NCBI GenBank assembly: GCA_025998295.1
Contig: BNVT01000001.1
Span: forward strand, 1-42,979
Direction of reading: 5' to 3'
Length of the DNA: 42,979 nucleotides
From: Endomicrobiia bacterium
GTDB taxonomy: Bacteria > Elusimicrobiota > Endomicrobiia > Endomicrobiales > Endomicrobiaceae
Every line of letters starts with the position of its first letter. The stretch's first letter is position 1. A model generated the notes under the pieces. It was not told where the DNA came from. It ran no database searches and saw only the letters and a list, made by a program, of their open reading frames with translations. The position numbers were made by a program, and so were the translations under genes. Shown piece by piece: positions 26,178-34,386 of this stretch.

Positions 26178-27596
26178 CTATCCCCTACGCGCGATTACAA
26201 TGAAATTAATTAAAAATAATACAGCCGTACCTGCCAAGATAGGATGAACTTCTTTTATTTTACCTTGAAACAATTTAATGATACAGTGAAATATAAATCC
26301 TGCTGCTATACCGTAGCTTATGTTAAATGCAAAAGCCATAATGCTTATTGTTAAAAATGCAGGAACTGCCTGCTCATAATCTGTCCAATTTATTTTCATT
26401 ATTGATGTCATCATGAGAACACCAACAATAATCAATGCAGGCGCTGCGGCTTCAAGAGGCACTATGCCAAAAAGCGATGTAAAAGGAAGGCAAAGCAAAA
26501 ACATTATCGCAACAACAAAAGCAGTTAATCCTGTCCTTCCGCCAGCAGATATTCCTGCCGCACTTTCAACGTAAGTTGTAACGCTGCTTGTGCCGAACAA
26601 TCCACTTAATGCAGATGCGATACCATCTGAGAATAAAGCTTTTTCAAATTTTGAGTTGATTCCCTTCCCTTGTGTCAAACTTTTTTCATTATTTGTATCA
26701 AAAATACCGCTTACTCTCCCTGTTCCTATAAAAGCTCCTATAGCATCAAAAGTTACCGAAAGAAGCAAAGCAAGTATTGCACTTATTGCAAAAATAACTT
26801 TATTAAAATCAGAAAAAATTGAACCAATACCAGCGCTACCAAAAGCGGCAAAAGCAACATCTTTTATAGCCCCTATAGAGTGAAAGTCAAGAATCTTAAT
26901 TTTTGAAATATCAACTATTCCCAAAGGTATGCCTACAAGTATGGTTGCCACGATACCTATAAAAATTGCGCATTTTACTTTTTTTACTACAAGCACAGCC
27001 ATTATTATAAGACCTATAAGACCAAGCAAAGCATGAGGATTATTAAACGTTGATAAAGATGGTATGGCTAAACTATTTGCAATTATATCACCGTTTTCCA
27101 AAATACTATGACTGCCTGCATACGAAAGAAATTTTAAAAAGGATGCACTTTTAAAACCTACATATGCTATAAACAAACCGATACCGCCACTTATCGAATC
27201 TTTAAGAAAATCAGGAATTGCCTGAACAATTTTTTTTCTAAGTGGTGTCACGGTAATCAAAACAATAAATAAACCGCAAATAGTTACAATTACAAGAGCT
27301 TCCTGCCAGGAAAATCCCATCTGTTTACATAACACAAAAGTAAAAAAAGCATTTGCGCCCATACCTGGAGCAAGAGCAAAAGGAACATTTGCATACAAAG
27401 CCATTATCATGGTTCCAAAAGCTGAAGCTAAAATTGTTGCCACAAAAATTCCATCCCGCGACATACCCGGATTTAAAGAAAGAATAGAAGGATTTACAAA
27501 AATAATGTACGCCATTGTGAAAAACGTAGCAAGACCAGCAAGAACTTCAATAAGAACTGTTGTATTGTTTTCTCTTAACTTAAAAAAATCTTTCAT
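26178..27596 (-). CDS. NCS2-family purine permease (AzgA-like)
   Basis: About 472 residues and 12-14 membrane helices. The N-terminus (F-F-K-L-R-E-N-N-T-T ... T-F-F-T-M-A-Y-I-I-F-V-N-P) and P-G-M-G-A-N-A-F-F, plus G-T-S-S-V-T-T-Y-V-E-S-A-A-G and G-G-R-T-G-L-T-A, are typical of AzgA/PbuG-type hypoxanthine/guanine importers using the proton gradient. ATG 27596 is preferred because GGAG sits nine bases before it; ATG 27611 lies five codons earlier but lacks a ribosome site. It follows proS by about 25 bases, so it may be co-transcribed. Confidence 0.9.
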   Translation of the reverse strand: MKDFFKLRENNTTVLIEVLAGLATFFTMAYIIFVNPSILSLNPGMSRDGIFVATILASAFGTMIMALYANVPFALAPGMGANAFFTFVLCKQMGFSWQEALVIVTICGLFIVLITVTPLRKKIVQAIPDFLKDSISGGIGLFIAYVGFKSASFLKFLSYAGSHSILENGDIIANSLAIPSLSTFNNPHALLGLIGLIIMAVLVVKKVKCAIFIGIVATILVGIPLGIVDISKIKILDFHSIGAIKDVAFAAFGSAGIGSIFSDFNKVIFAISAILALLLSVTFDAIGAFIGTGRVSGIFDTNNEKSLTQGKGINSKFEKALFSDGIASALSGLFGTSSVTTYVESAAGISAGGRTGLTAFVVAIMFLLCLPFTSLFGIVPLEAAAPALIIVGVLMMTSIMKINWTDYEQAVPAFLTISIMAFAFNISYGIAAGFIFHCIIKLFQGKIKEVHPILAGTAVLFLINFIVIARRG

Positions 27597-27621
27597 TGGT
27601 ATCCACTCCATGAATTATTAA

Positions 27622-29334
27622 TTATTGGCACCTTTTAAATATTTTTAATACTTCTGATACCACATCTTTAGGTGTTAAAAGTTTAACGCTTTCTTTGCCA
27701 TCCCTTCTTGCCTTCAATTCCACGTTTCCGTTGATAAGATTCTTTTCACCAATTGTTATCCTATATGGTATACCTATTAAATCAGCATCTTTAAATTTAA
27801 TACCTGCCCTTTCATCCCTATCGTCAATCAAAACATCTAATCCTTTCAAAGACAGTTCTTTATATATTTTTTCCGTTACATCTTTAGTCTTTTTATCGGC
27901 AAAATTTATAGGAACTATCATAACTTCAAACGGAGCGATATTATCCGGCCATATTATACCATTGTCATCGTGAGACTGCTCTATTGTAGCGGCAAGTATT
28001 CTTGTAACTCCTATACCGTAACATCCCATAACGATAAAATTTTCTTTCCCGTTTGCGTCAAGGTATGTGGAATTTAATGATTTTGAATATTTTGTGCCCA
28101 ATTTAAAAATATGCCCTATTTCGATACCCTGTGAAAATTTTAATTCTTCCCTTTTACATCTGGGACAAGTATCTCCATGCGCAACTCTTCTTATATCAGC
28201 AACTATATCGGCACCGTAATCTCTCTTGTAATTTACATTTTTTATGTGGTAGTCTTTTTTATTGGCGCCTGTTATAGCATTTGATATTTCAACAACAGAC
28301 AAATCAGCTATAATTTTTATATTTTTTAAACCAACAGGACCGGCAAAACCCATTGGAGCGCTTGTAGTAGACACTACTGTCTGCTCGTCTGCGAGAGCTA
28401 CTTCGTTTGCACCTAAAAGAGACTGAAGTTTTATTTCATTTATTTCGTGGTCGCCTCTTACTAAAACAGCAATGGGTTTATAATCGGCGATATAAATCAT
28501 TGTTTTTATAAATCTGTCTGGCAACAAATTTAAGAACTTTGCAACGTCTTCCACAGCACCCGTATTTGGGGTAAGTATTTCTTCCATGTCAAGAGCTTCT
28601 TCTTTAGGCTGATCGATTTTTAAACTTTCCGCCTTTTGGCTATTTGCACCATAACCGCAACTACACCAAGCTATTTCTTCCTCTCCGGTATCTGCAAGAA
28701 CCATAAACTCATGCGAGAAAGATCCGCCTATAGCGCCTGAGGCAGCCTCAACAGAGCGGAACTTAAAACCACATCTTACACATATGTTTGTGTAAGCATC
28801 AAGCATTCTTTTATAATATCTTTCTAAATCCACTTCATCTGCGTGAAACGAATAAGCGTCTTTCATTAAAAATTCTCTAGAACGCATTATTCCAAAACGT
28901 GGACGTATTTCATCTCTAAACTTAGTGCCAAATTGATATAGCATAAGCGGAAGCTGTTTATACGACTTAACATCTTTTCTTACTAAATCTGTTACAGCCT
29001 CTTCTGCCGTAGGAGCAAGACAAAATTCAGCGTCTTTTCTATCTTTAAGTCTAAAAAGTTCTTTACCGTAAACATTCCACCTCCCGGTTTCTTCCCATAA
29101 ATCTTTAGGGAGCATTAACGAAAGAACTATTTCTTGACCACCAGCGGCATCCATTTCTTGTCTTATTATATTTTCAACTTTTCTTAAAGATTTAAGTCCC
29201 AAAGGTAAAAATTCATACAAGCCTGACGCAAGCTTACGTATCATCCCCGATCTTATCATAAATTTTGCGGAAATTATGTCAGCATCACAAGGAGCTTCTC
29301 TTAATGTAGGAATTAATAATTTAGAAAAAAACAC
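27622..29334 (-). CDS. proS: prolyl-tRNA synthetase ProS
   Basis: A 570-residue class II enzyme of bacterial type. Class II core motifs: motif 1 region (L-P-L-G-L-K-S-L-R-K-V), motif 2 F-R-D-E-I-R-P-R-F-G-I-M-R-S-R-E-F, and motif 3 G-C-Y-G-I-G-V-T-R. The editing insertion (about 225-385) and the C-terminal anticodon-binding domain are present. The start is GTG 29334 with AGAGG five bases before it. Full length and intact. Confidence 0.97.
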   Translation of the reverse strand: MFFSKLLIPTLREAPCDADIISAKFMIRSGMIRKLASGLYEFLPLGLKSLRKVENIIRQEMDAAGGQEIVLSLMLPKDLWEETGRWNVYGKELFRLKDRKDAEFCLAPTAEEAVTDLVRKDVKSYKQLPLMLYQFGTKFRDEIRPRFGIMRSREFLMKDAYSFHADEVDLERYYKRMLDAYTNICVRCGFKFRSVEAASGAIGGSFSHEFMVLADTGEEEIAWCSCGYGANSQKAESLKIDQPKEEALDMEEILTPNTGAVEDVAKFLNLLPDRFIKTMIYIADYKPIAVLVRGDHEINEIKLQSLLGANEVALADEQTVVSTTSAPMGFAGPVGLKNIKIIADLSVVEISNAITGANKKDYHIKNVNYKRDYGADIVADIRRVAHGDTCPRCKREELKFSQGIEIGHIFKLGTKYSKSLNSTYLDANGKENFIVMGCYGIGVTRILAATIEQSHDDNGIIWPDNIAPFEVMIVPINFADKKTKDVTEKIYKELSLKGLDVLIDDRDERAGIKFKDADLIGIPYRITIGEKNLINGNVELKARRDGKESVKLLTPKDVVSEVLKIFKRCQ

Positions 29335-29358
29335 AAATACCTCTAATAACCTTTTTTC

Positions 29359-29370
29359 GTAATTATATCA
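29359..29370 (-). promoter_or_regulatory. proS extended -10 promoter
   Basis: TGATATAAT on the minus strand (TATAAT complement of 29362-29367) is an extended -10 element; no good -35 is visible. The predicted leader is about 20 bases. Confidence 0.45.
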
Positions 29371-29545
29371 CAAATTCATCATTACTCTTGAAAACAACCT
29401 GTTCTCCGAGGCAATGGCACCAAGATAATCTATACTTTTTCTTGGTAGTTGCTTTAAGCCAATTTTCTATAGTTACAACATCGCTTGCGGATATATTATC
29501 AAAATTGGTTCCATTAAGGCAAAAATTACAAACTAATAAGACCAT
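29363..29545 (-). pseudogene. fragment related to the 7380-7526 remnant
   Basis: A 60-codon frame with N-G-T-N-F-D-N-I-S-A-S-D-V-V-T-I-E-N-W-L-K-A-T-T and paired cysteines C-H-C further on. The upstream frame is broken and no ribosome site precedes the ATG. It resembles the remnant beside adhE; the family is unrecognised. Confidence 0.35.
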
Positions 29546-29605
29546 GTCATAAGGATTTCTTCAAAGCTCAAAAAGCTCAAAGCAAATCGCTACCAGTCAG
29601 TATAT

Positions 29606-29684
29606 CTCTGTTTTTTAGTACTTGATGTTTATTTTTTACGATAAGATACCTTAACATGGTAAAATGGTTTTTAGATATGCCTAT
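29606..29684. repeat. family-1 element, short copy G
   Basis: The core TTTTTTACGATAAGATACC and the end GGTTTTTAGATATGCCTATA match copy A, with the middle deleted. Confidence 0.45.
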
Positions 29685-29692
29685 ATAAACAA

Positions 29693-29884
29693 TCATTTGA
29701 GAGATTTTAAGTATTTTATTGCCTCTTCAGCTACAAATTCCGGCTTTATCGATGCCATACAAATATTACTTTTACTTCTTTGGCACTTCCTATCCCATTC
29801 TTTTAAACAAAAACATGGTGGGCAGACATTTGAGGAAATATTAATGTTTTCATTATAGCCCATTTTATGCATCTCAAAGAGCAA
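29693..29884 (-). pseudogene. C-terminal remnant of GT9 heptosyltransferase-like protein
   Basis: About 60 residues contain V-C-P-P-C-F-C-L-K-E-W-D-R-K-C ... C-M-A-S-I-K-P-E-F-V-A-E-E-A. This cysteine pattern followed by C-M/L-x-x-I-x-P-E-x-V is typical of the C-terminus of glycosyltransferase family 9 (ADP-heptose:LPS heptosyltransferase) proteins. The catalytic N-terminal 280 or so residues are gone. It points to loss of an LPS-core gene next to the acyltransferase. Confidence 0.55.
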
Positions 29885-30006
29885 GAGATTTTGTATTTAC
29901 AGCTTTTGCAATATGAACACAACAACAATCGGTATCTAGATCTCGATATTGCACATATAGGTCTCTATATCGTGCCAGTCAATGCATAGATATTTGCTAT
30001 CTTATT

Positions 30007-31221
30007 TTAACACTCTTCATTAACCTTTTTACTTTCAAAAAACGAGATTAGTCTTTTCCCTAATAAAATAATTGGTACTTCAATGTATATATAGACAAGT
30101 CCCGAAACCAATAAGGCACAAAACAAAGCCACTGTCAAAATAAGATAGCTGTTAATAAATGTAAAACGAATTTTTTCAATTAAGGTGAGCCCAATAGGAA
30201 TATGCAGTAAGTAAATAGGGTAACCAGCTTCAGATATCTTTTGTACAATATTTTCAACTACAGATCCAAGTCTAAGTCTGCCTTTTTCAAATACAAAATA
30301 CACGGCATACCACAAACCTAAAACAATCAAATATGTCCCTAAATTCCCATATGTTAATATATTAGTTCCCAAATTAAACTTTTGACATGATAATTTTAAA
30401 CTAAGATAAGCTAACGAAGTAAAAAAAGAGACGCAAGCAATTTTTGTTAGGATATTCTTATATTGTTTTGCTAAGTATATACTTGTGCCTATAAAAATAA
30501 TAGGAATAAATTGTAGGATAAAACATACGTGATGCAATGTGGGATGTTTATCTAAATGTAAATCTTTTAGAATAGGGGAAATAAATTGTAAGATAAAACG
30601 TATGTTATGTAATGTAAAATGTTCATCTAAATGCAAATCTCTAAATATGACATATGCTATGACACATGCCATAAATAACATAATACTCAAAACACTTACT
30701 AAAGCTTTTTTAAAATTAAACTTTCCAATAATTGCAGCAATAAAGTAAAAAATCACTTCCATAGCTAGCATCCATCGCATGCTGCCGCCAATTGTTGATT
30801 TAATCAAAAGCATATTCAAAAGATATTCAAGTGGACTAAAAGTAATGCCATTTGTCAAAAAAGCGATTAATCCTGAGATAGCAAGACAAACCCACATTAC
30901 TGGAAATATACGAACAGTTCTATTAATAAGAAAGGAACGACGACTATAACGCTCCATCATAGTTGGAACTAAAAAACCTGACAGAAGAAAAAATAAGCAA
31001 ACGCCAAGAGTTCCAGCATAGGTTGAAAAATGTTTTTTAAGGAATGTATCAAAATGTGTAAGAACATTAGTTTTTAACAATGGCATTGTTACACTATCAG
31101 AGATTTTAATGACGCCTGAAATCTCCTTCCAACCACTTCCAACCGATATAAAATGACAATATATAACCAAAAAGATTGCTATAAATCTTATTACATGTAA
31201 ATAAAGTTTATTATCTTTCAT
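30007..31221 (-). CDS. acyltransferase family 3 (OafA/YrhL-like) membrane protein
   Basis: About 404 residues with 10-11 membrane helices. The N-terminal R-F-I-A-I-F-L-V-I-Y-C-H-F contains the family histidine, followed by F-F-L-L-S-G-F-L. Such enzymes O-acylate surface polysaccharides. Residues around 195-245 contain a tandem duplication: D-L-H-L-D-E-H-F-T-L-H and D-L-H-L-D-K-H-P-T-L-H, 25 residues apart, from a 75-bp DNA repeat at about 30505-30655. The start ATG 31221 is chosen over TTG 31230. The duplication keeps the frame. Confidence 0.85.
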   Translation of the reverse strand: MKDNKLYLHVIRFIAIFLVIYCHFISVGSGWKEISGVIKISDSVTMPLLKTNVLTHFDTFLKKHFSTYAGTLGVCLFFLLSGFLVPTMMERYSRRSFLINRTVRIFPVMWVCLAISGLIAFLTNGITFSPLEYLLNMLLIKSTIGGSMRWMLAMEVIFYFIAAIIGKFNFKKALVSVLSIMLFMACVIAYVIFRDLHLDEHFTLHNIRFILQFISPILKDLHLDKHPTLHHVCFILQFIPIIFIGTSIYLAKQYKNILTKIACVSFFTSLAYLSLKLSCQKFNLGTNILTYGNLGTYLIVLGLWYAVYFVFEKGRLRLGSVVENIVQKISEAGYPIYLLHIPIGLTLIEKIRFTFINSYLILTVALFCALLVSGLVYIYIEVPIILLGKRLISFFESKKVNEEC

Positions 31222-31242
31222 ATTATGCAACCCGTTTGTTGA

Positions 31243-31392
31243 TTAGACCCCTCACACAACTTAAGTATTAAATTCTAGAATTACAAATACTCACAACCCA
31301 AGTTAAATCGCATACATATGACCTAACTGCTTTCTTTTTTGTTTCATAGTACTTCTATTGTACTTTTGTATGTTAGTTATGCAAGGGGCTAA
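31243..31392. repeat. family-4 inverted-repeat element
   Basis: A 150-bp element. The left end TTAGACCCCTCACACAAC pairs imperfectly with the right end GTTATGCAAGGGGCTAA (31376-31392). The first 70 bases recur at 42790-42856 (ACTT-AGTATTAAATT-TAGA ... ACAAATACTCACAACCCAAG). Single ends (TTAGACCTCTT) also occur at 7253, 12606 and inverted at 34044. Confidence 0.55.
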
Positions 31393-31470
31393 CATATAAA
31401 ACTTTACAAAACGTACCCTATTTGTAAATATAATCTCGCTACTTACTTCTTACTTCCCTCCCCTGTAACT

Positions 31471-31815
31471 CTAGACATTAATACCCAATCGATCACAAAG
31501 TTTCTCTGGGTCTTCAAGATATTTTTCCAACATCCATCTAGCATTAACAAGTTCTTTAAAATCCTCATCTGCTCTTTTTTTTACTTCAGGGTCTAAGTGT
31601 TTATCAGAATGATATTTCTTAGACAGAGAACGATAAGCCTTTTCAATATTGTGCTTAGTCAGTTCACGTAAAGTAGTTTTACCAGTTTTATCAAGCATTT
31701 CCCTAACTTTCTTATTTTTTAGCGTCTCATCCTCATAGATACTATTACTATTGTGCGTATCGTTGCTTTTGCTCTTGTTGTCACTCGATCCCGCTTCCGC
31801 TCCTCCCCCGCTCCC
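31471..31815 (-). pseudogene. J-domain segment, probably the detached C-terminus of the RING/Trp-repeat protein
   Basis: The 75-residue ORF from ATG 31698 has a DnaJ-like helix pair: I-E-K-A-Y-R-S-L-S-K-K-Y-H-S-D-K, then D-E-D-F-K-E-L-V-N-A-R-W-M-L. The Hsp70-activating HPD is HSD here. The frame is open without stop upstream to the 3' end of the preceding gene (G-S-S-D-N-K-S-K-S-N-D-T-H-N ... I-Y-E-D-E-T-L-K). Removing one G from the G5 tract at 31805-31809 joins both in one frame. So it was probably the C-terminal domain of that lipoprotein, or is now separate. Confidence 0.55.
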
Positions 31816-33334
31816 ATGCCTCTCCGTCAGATGATTTCAGCCACTCCTTTCCGTCATCCGATTCCAGCCACTCGCATCCGTCATCCGATTCCAGCCACTC
31901 GCATCCGTCATCCGTTCCCAGCCACTCGTGTCCGCCAGTAAGCTCTTTCAGCCACTCGCGTCCGCCAGTAAGCTCTTTCAGCCACTCGCGTCCGCCAGTA
32001 AGCTCTTTCAGCCACTTGAGTCCGCCAGTAGGCTCTCTCAGCCATTCCTTCCCGCCATCCGTTCCCAGCCACTCGCGTCCGCCATTAAGCTCTTTCAGCC
32101 ACTCGCGTCCGTCAGGCGATTTCAGCCAAAAGTATCCGCTGTTAATAAGTAAGCGCTGCCTCAGCCACTCGTGTCCGCCAGTAGGCTCTCTCAGCCACAC
32201 GCGTCCGTCAGGCAATTTCAGCCACGTCTTTCCGCCAGGACAAAATGCCAGCCAAGTGTATCCGTCTAAGGCATGCGTTTCCAGCAACTTGAATCCGCCA
32301 GTAGGCTCTCTCAGCCACACGCGTCCGTCGTATCCGCCAGTAGGCTCTCTCAGCCACACGCGTCCGTCAGGCAATTTTAGCCACTCCTTTCCGCCATTCG
32401 TTCCCAGCCACTTATGTCCGCCTTGTTTTTTCAGGAACTCCCGAATAGAACTTAGTGTATGACGTGTATAACTCTCCGGGACAGGTATTGAATCTTCTTG
32501 TCTGCAGTGAGGGCATGTTTTACCATTTTTAGAGTTACTGGTAGATAAGCTTTGAAACCATGTTGCTATACACTCGGCATGAAATTGTCTTTTGCATTTT
32601 GTGCATGTTGTAAGATCTTCATCTTTATTCATATTACAAAAGCACACAGGACACACTTCTTCTTTGCTATCTTTAGATTCTTTTTTTGCATCAGCGTCTG
32701 CTTTTTCTTTTTCTACTCTTGCTGCTTCTGCTTCAGCTTCTGCTTTTTCTTTTGCTACTCTTGCTGCTTCTGTTTCTTCCTTCTCCTTTATCTGCAGAGC
32801 TTTGCGCTCTTTTTCCAGTGCTTCCAGACTTTTTTTCCGTTCTTCATCCAGCTCTTTGAGCCTTTCTTCCCGATTTTTTTCCTGCTCTTGTTCCGCTTCT
32901 TTCTGCTCTTGTTGCCACCTTTTTTTCCGTTCTTTCCGCCAATTTTTGTTCCGTTCTTCTTTCAGCGCATCTTCTTTTGCTTTTTGCTGTGCTTGTGCTT
33001 TTTCTTTCATACTTTTACCTATGCTGTTGCATAGTTCCACTATTTCTTTTTCGTTTTCTTGCTCTATTCTTAATCTTTCTTTTTCTTCTGTTTCTTGTTT
33101 TAATCTTTCTTCTTCTTTTCGTTTTGCTTGTGCTTCTTGTTTTTCTTTTTCTTGTTCTTTTGCTTCCTTCCTTAATCTTTCTTCTTCTTTTCGTTTTGCT
33201 TGTGCTTCTTGTTTTTCTTGTGCTTGCGCTTTGTCTTCTTTTCTTTTAAACAATTCTTCATGATTTTCAGGACAGGCAGACAGCAAAAAACTTGACAATG
33301 TAATAAACGATGTAAATAAAATTACTTTTTTCAT
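31781..33334 (-). CDS. lipoprotein with coiled coil, RING/PHD-like zinc finger and Trp-Leu repeats
   Basis: A 517-residue protein from ATG 33334 (AAGGAG site six bases before). The signal peptide ends in lipobox L-L-S-A-C21. Residues 28-225 are a long charged Glu/Lys/Arg/Gln-rich coiled coil. A zinc finger follows: C228-x2-C231, C244-x2-C247, H252-x2-C255, C274-x2-C277, spacing like RING/PHD or prokaryotic RING fingers. Residues 305-506 are about 18 imperfect ten-residue repeats of type G-G-R-E-W-L-K-E-L-T. The ORF ends in TGA at 31781, next to the J-domain segment. Lipidation predicts outer-membrane attachment. A host-directed ubiquitin-ligase-like or scaffold role is inference only. Confidence 0.8.
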   Translation of the reverse strand: MKKVILFTSFITLSSFLLSACPENHEELFKRKEDKAQAQEKQEAQAKRKEEERLRKEAKEQEKEKQEAQAKRKEEERLKQETEEKERLRIEQENEKEIVELCNSIGKSMKEKAQAQQKAKEDALKEERNKNWRKERKKRWQQEQKEAEQEQEKNREERLKELDEERKKSLEALEKERKALQIKEKEETEAARVAKEKAEAEAEAARVEKEKADADAKKESKDSKEEVCPVCFCNMNKDEDLTTCTKCKRQFHAECIATWFQSLSTSNSKNGKTCPHCRQEDSIPVPESYTRHTLSSIREFLKKQGGHKWLGTNGGKEWLKLPDGRVWLREPTGGYDGRVWLREPTGGFKLLETHALDGYTWLAFCPGGKTWLKLPDGRVWLREPTGGHEWLRQRLLINSGYFWLKSPDGREWLKELNGGREWLGTDGGKEWLREPTGGLKWLKELTGGREWLKELTGGREWLKELTGGHEWLGTDDGCEWLESDDGCEWLESDDGKEWLKSSDGEAWERGRSGSGIE

Positions 33335-33374
33335 AATGAACTCCTTAATGAATCTTTGCACAGCTTGTTTAGAT

Positions 33375-33403
33375 TTTATACAAAATTCAAAACAAAATGT
33401 CTA
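33375..33403 (-). promoter_or_regulatory. promoter of the RING/Trp-repeat lipoprotein
   Basis: TAGACA (complement of 33398-33403), 17-base spacer, TATAAA (complement of 33375-33380). A degenerate copy of this stretch (AATTCAAAACAAAATATCTAT) lies at about 33520-33541. Confidence 0.5.
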
Positions 33404-33560
33404 TGAGTACAATACACAATTAAGTTAGTAACAAAAGATATTGACAAATTAAAATATGTTGGCACAATGCGGCTCGTTTCATCTTCATCTCTGTGAATGT
33501 AATGTCATTCAATTTACAAAATTCAAAACAAAATATCTATACTACACTTATTGGCTGATT

Positions 33561-33677
33561 TCATGTAGTCCTTTTGTTTACAGGGGAAGTGTTCTTTTTA
33601 TCGCTCGGACATGAACTTAAAAAAAGACTAAAAAGAGTAAATGTAATAAATGTAGTTAATAATGTCTTTAGTTTCAT
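33561..33677 (-). pseudogene. lipoprotein signal-peptide fragment
   Basis: About 38 residues: a full lipoprotein signal peptide (T-L-L-T-T-F-I-T-F-T-L-F-S-L-F-L-S-S-C) and 15 mature residues, then a stop. With the duplicated promoter stretch downstream it looks like the start of a lost paralog of the RING lipoprotein. A functional lipopeptide cannot be excluded. Confidence 0.45.
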
Positions 33678-33763
33678 CGTTGTTTTCTTTTTTACTTGTA
33701 GTTTTTGTTTTTTCACATTCTGTAAGTCTTTTTCAAACAACAACATCCTCAAAGTAAGTCTTT

Positions 33764-33897
33764 GCAGCTACTGGTGTTGTAACATACTTTTTATAGGTCT
33801 TTGCAACTCAAACTACTGGCATTGTAACATATCTTTTATAAATCTTTGTAACTCAGCTGCTGATATTACAACATATCTTTTAATAAATCTTGTAACT
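33764..33897. repeat. three tandem copies of a 45-bp unit
   Basis: The plus-strand unit ATAGGTCTTTGCAACT ... TAACATACTTTT (with variants) repeats three times. On the minus strand it reads CAAAGATTTATAAAAGATATG, similar to the leader of the RING lipoprotein gene (CAAAGATTCATTAAGGAG). It may be an amplified leader. Confidence 0.5.
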
Positions 33898-33999
33898 ATT
33901 CTAAGGTAACAACTAACTCTAGTAAAGCCTCAAGTCATGCTTTGTTTATTCTTTTTACGGTGGAGTCAATAAAGTAATATATTCTAACAAAATCTAAGT

Positions 34000-34042
34000 T
34001 AAAAAAAACCTCTGCATAGCAAGCTGTGCGGAGGTTTATTAT
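34000..34042 (-). terminator. intrinsic terminator, possibly bidirectional
   Basis: AACCTCTGCATA and TGTGCGGAGGTT (about 34007-34034) form a 12-bp stem with two G-T wobbles. On the minus strand it is followed by T8. It probably ends transcripts from the MsbA-like gene at 34387. The inverted family-4 end GAGGTCTAA lies beside it. Confidence 0.55.
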
Positions 34043-34177
34043 GCAAGAGGTCTAATACATTTCTAACAACCAACAGCCATCTTTTCCAAATCGCTTTCCA
34101 AAATTTAGTTCTCAAGAAGAATGCAGGATGAATAAGCCAACATTTTAAAAATATTTTCGTAAATAACTTGATTTTGG

Positions 34178-34294
34178 TTAAAACTCAAAAATTTCAAATT
34201 TTCCTTCCAATTCATCATACTTTGCGTATTTAACATAAATCTCTTAAAGGATACGGCCATTAAGGGTTTCATTTCTGTGCTTTGAAGGTTTCAT
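34178..34294 (-). pseudogene. remnant ORF with internal stop, unknown
   Basis: From ATG 34294 the frame reads K-P-S-K-H-R-N-E-T-L-N-G-R-I-L, a TAA, then E-I-Y-V-K-Y-A-K-Y-D-E-L-E-G-K-F-E-I-F-E-F and stop. It is protein-like across the stop. It looks like the C-terminus of a lost gene; family not recognised. The rest of the 33910-34386 gap shows only repeat ends. Confidence 0.3.
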
Positions 34295-34386
34295 GCACCA
34301 ATAACCCCTCTACGCAAAACACATAAAATTCTTTAAAAATTCTAGCAACTCAAAGTGTATCAACGTTAAACTAGTTGGCTATAACA

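Noticed and set aside
31806..32425. CRISPR-like array of about 30-bp repeats
   Set aside because: The repeats are contiguous without unique spacers and encode the ten-residue Trp-Leu units in frame.
32552..33263. Long plus-strand hydrophobic ORFs (Phe/Leu/Ser/Cys-rich)
   Set aside because: They are antisense shadows of the Glu/Lys-rich coiled-coil coding region; the minus-strand gene has promoter, ribosome site and domains.
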